Virus record (IMG/VR): IMGVR_UViG_3300035698_003004
Coordinates: 1-23,072 of that record
Length of the DNA: 23,072 nt
Source of the DNA: a virus
Strand: one strand, 5' to 3'
A program made the position numbers and the translations under genes. Shown piece by piece: positions 22,590 through 23,072 of the stretch (position 1 is the first letter of the stretch; each line of letters begins with the position of its first letter). The notes beneath the pieces are model-generated. The model worked only from the letters and a program-made list of their open reading frames with translations. It had not been told where the DNA came from and did no database searches.

Positions 22590-23072
22590 ATGAAGAAAGT
22601 TTTATTATTGCTAATAGGTTTTATGGTGTCTTGTAGCCTTGTAGCTTATGCGTTACCAAGTGAACAAACAATATTTAATGATGTATGGGATGAACCAAAT
22701 GATGCTTTAACTGTTGTGGTAGCTGTGGGGTCTGACATACCAGCCGGAGGAGCAGATACAAACATACAATACAATGCCGGAGGAGTTATAACAGGATCGG
22801 CATTATTTAGTTATGTTGCGTCTACTAATAGTATGGGTATTGGTACTGATGACCCACTTTACCGTTTGTCAGTATATTCAGCAACAGACGCTTATTCTGC
22901 TTTCCAAAATGCTGGTACTGGAGGTGCTTCTTCAGACGGATTTTTAGTGGGGTATTCAAATTCGGGTACAGCTACGCTATGGAATCAAGAAAACACCAGC
23001 ATGAGATTTGGGACTAATAGCATAGAGCGATTAACAATATCAGCTAATGGGGATACTATTGTTAATGATACA
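22590..23072 (+). CDS. exported tail-fibre-like protein, cut by the window edge
   Basis: At least 161 residues are visible with no stop. The first 21 form a signal peptide: K2-K3, a hydrophobic run 4-13, then A-Y-A at 19-21; C15 in M-V-S-C is a weak lipoprotein box. The mature part begins with T-I-F-N-D-V-W-D-E-P-N-D-A-L-T-V, shared with the preceding gene. Then come blocks typical of phage fibre shafts and S74 intramolecular-chaperone proteins: N-I-Q-Y-N-A-G-G, M-G-I-G-T-D-D-P-L-Y-R-L-S-V, and I-E-R-L-T-I-S-A-N-G-D. The S74 peptidase domain that usually ends such proteins would lie outside. GGAGGA (22580-22585) is four bases before the ATG. An exported fibre protein in a phage operon is unusual. 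Confidence 0.65.
   Translation, partial: MKKVLLLLIGFMVSCSLVAYALPSEQTIFNDVWDEPNDALTVVVAVGSDIPAGGADTNIQYNAGGVITGSALFSYVASTNSMGIGTDDPLYRLSVYSATDAYSAFQNAGTGGASSDGFLVGYSNSGTATLWNQENTSMRFGTNSIERLTISANGDTIVNDT

Noticed and set aside
20273-23072. Diversity-generating retroelement acting on fibre genes
   Set aside because: The Bbp19-like protein brings phage BPP-1 to mind, but no reverse transcriptase and no template/variable repeat pair is visible in the window.
1-23072. tRNA genes, CRISPR arrays, insertion sequences or integrase with attachment site
   Set aside because: No cloverleaf, regular spaced repeats, transposase or integrase coding sequence was seen on either strand by eye.

Overview
The window looks like the virion-morphogenesis arm of an AT-rich, tightly packed tailed phage with podovirus (T7-like) architecture. 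It could be a free phage, a prophage or a metagenomic contig. Rightward genes follow the order: terminase small and large subunits, head-tail connector (portal), Bbp19-like protein, scaffold, GroES-like co-chaperonin, major capsid protein, decoration-type proteins, tail tubular proteins A and B, acetyltransferase-like protein, three internal virion (ejection) proteins, T7-type tail fibre, and further receptor-binding or fibre proteins. No integrase, polymerase, lysin or holin is visible, and no phage RNA polymerase. Control at the left end uses textbook sigma70-type promoters. The host is probably a Gram-negative bacterium (inference), from the T7-type tail and ejection proteins, an O-antigen-polymerase-like gene and Sec-type signal peptides. 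The species cannot be told from the sequence.

Layout. 1-507: two leftward genes, one only a start codon at the edge, marking the head of a leftward operon. 508-705: a divergent control region with one rightward and two tandem leftward sigma70-like promoters, all threaded with copies of a TATACTTAG/CTAAGTATA motif. 706-2606: DNA packaging genes plus a 56-residue gene overlapping the terminase end. 2608-6459: connector, Bbp19-like protein, scaffold, a co-chaperonin and an unrecognised protein. 6460-6579: a foldable 120-base leader before the capsid gene, the longest intergenic space in the late operon. 6580-8685: capsid, decoration protein, a strong hairpin, and a signal-peptide-bearing virion-type protein. 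8696-10034: a Wzy/WaaL-like polytopic membrane protein and a DUF5659-like small protein, embedded with no promoter of their own. 10037-12702: tail tubes. 12699-20257: GNAT-like protein and ejection proteins, the last 1720 residues long with a recognisable ADP-ribosyltransferase-like domain. 20273-23072: tail fibre, a nested-domain beta protein, and two successive signal-peptide proteins sharing a VWDxxNDALTV motif, the second running off the window.

How it works together. The terminase fills a procapsid built by connector, scaffold and capsid protein, and the phage supplies its own GroES-like lid, presumably to adapt the host chaperonin for capsid folding (the T4 gp31 precedent). The internal proteins would be ejected to carry DNA through the envelope, and one may deliver an ADP-ribosylating activity. 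The Wzy-like protein and the secreted fibre-like proteins suggest that the phage also acts on the host surface late in infection. The least ordinary features are the ADP-ribosyltransferase inside the ejection protein, the late-operon O-antigen-polymerase-like gene, the GroES homologue, the capsid leader RNA, and signal peptides on proteins from a virion operon.
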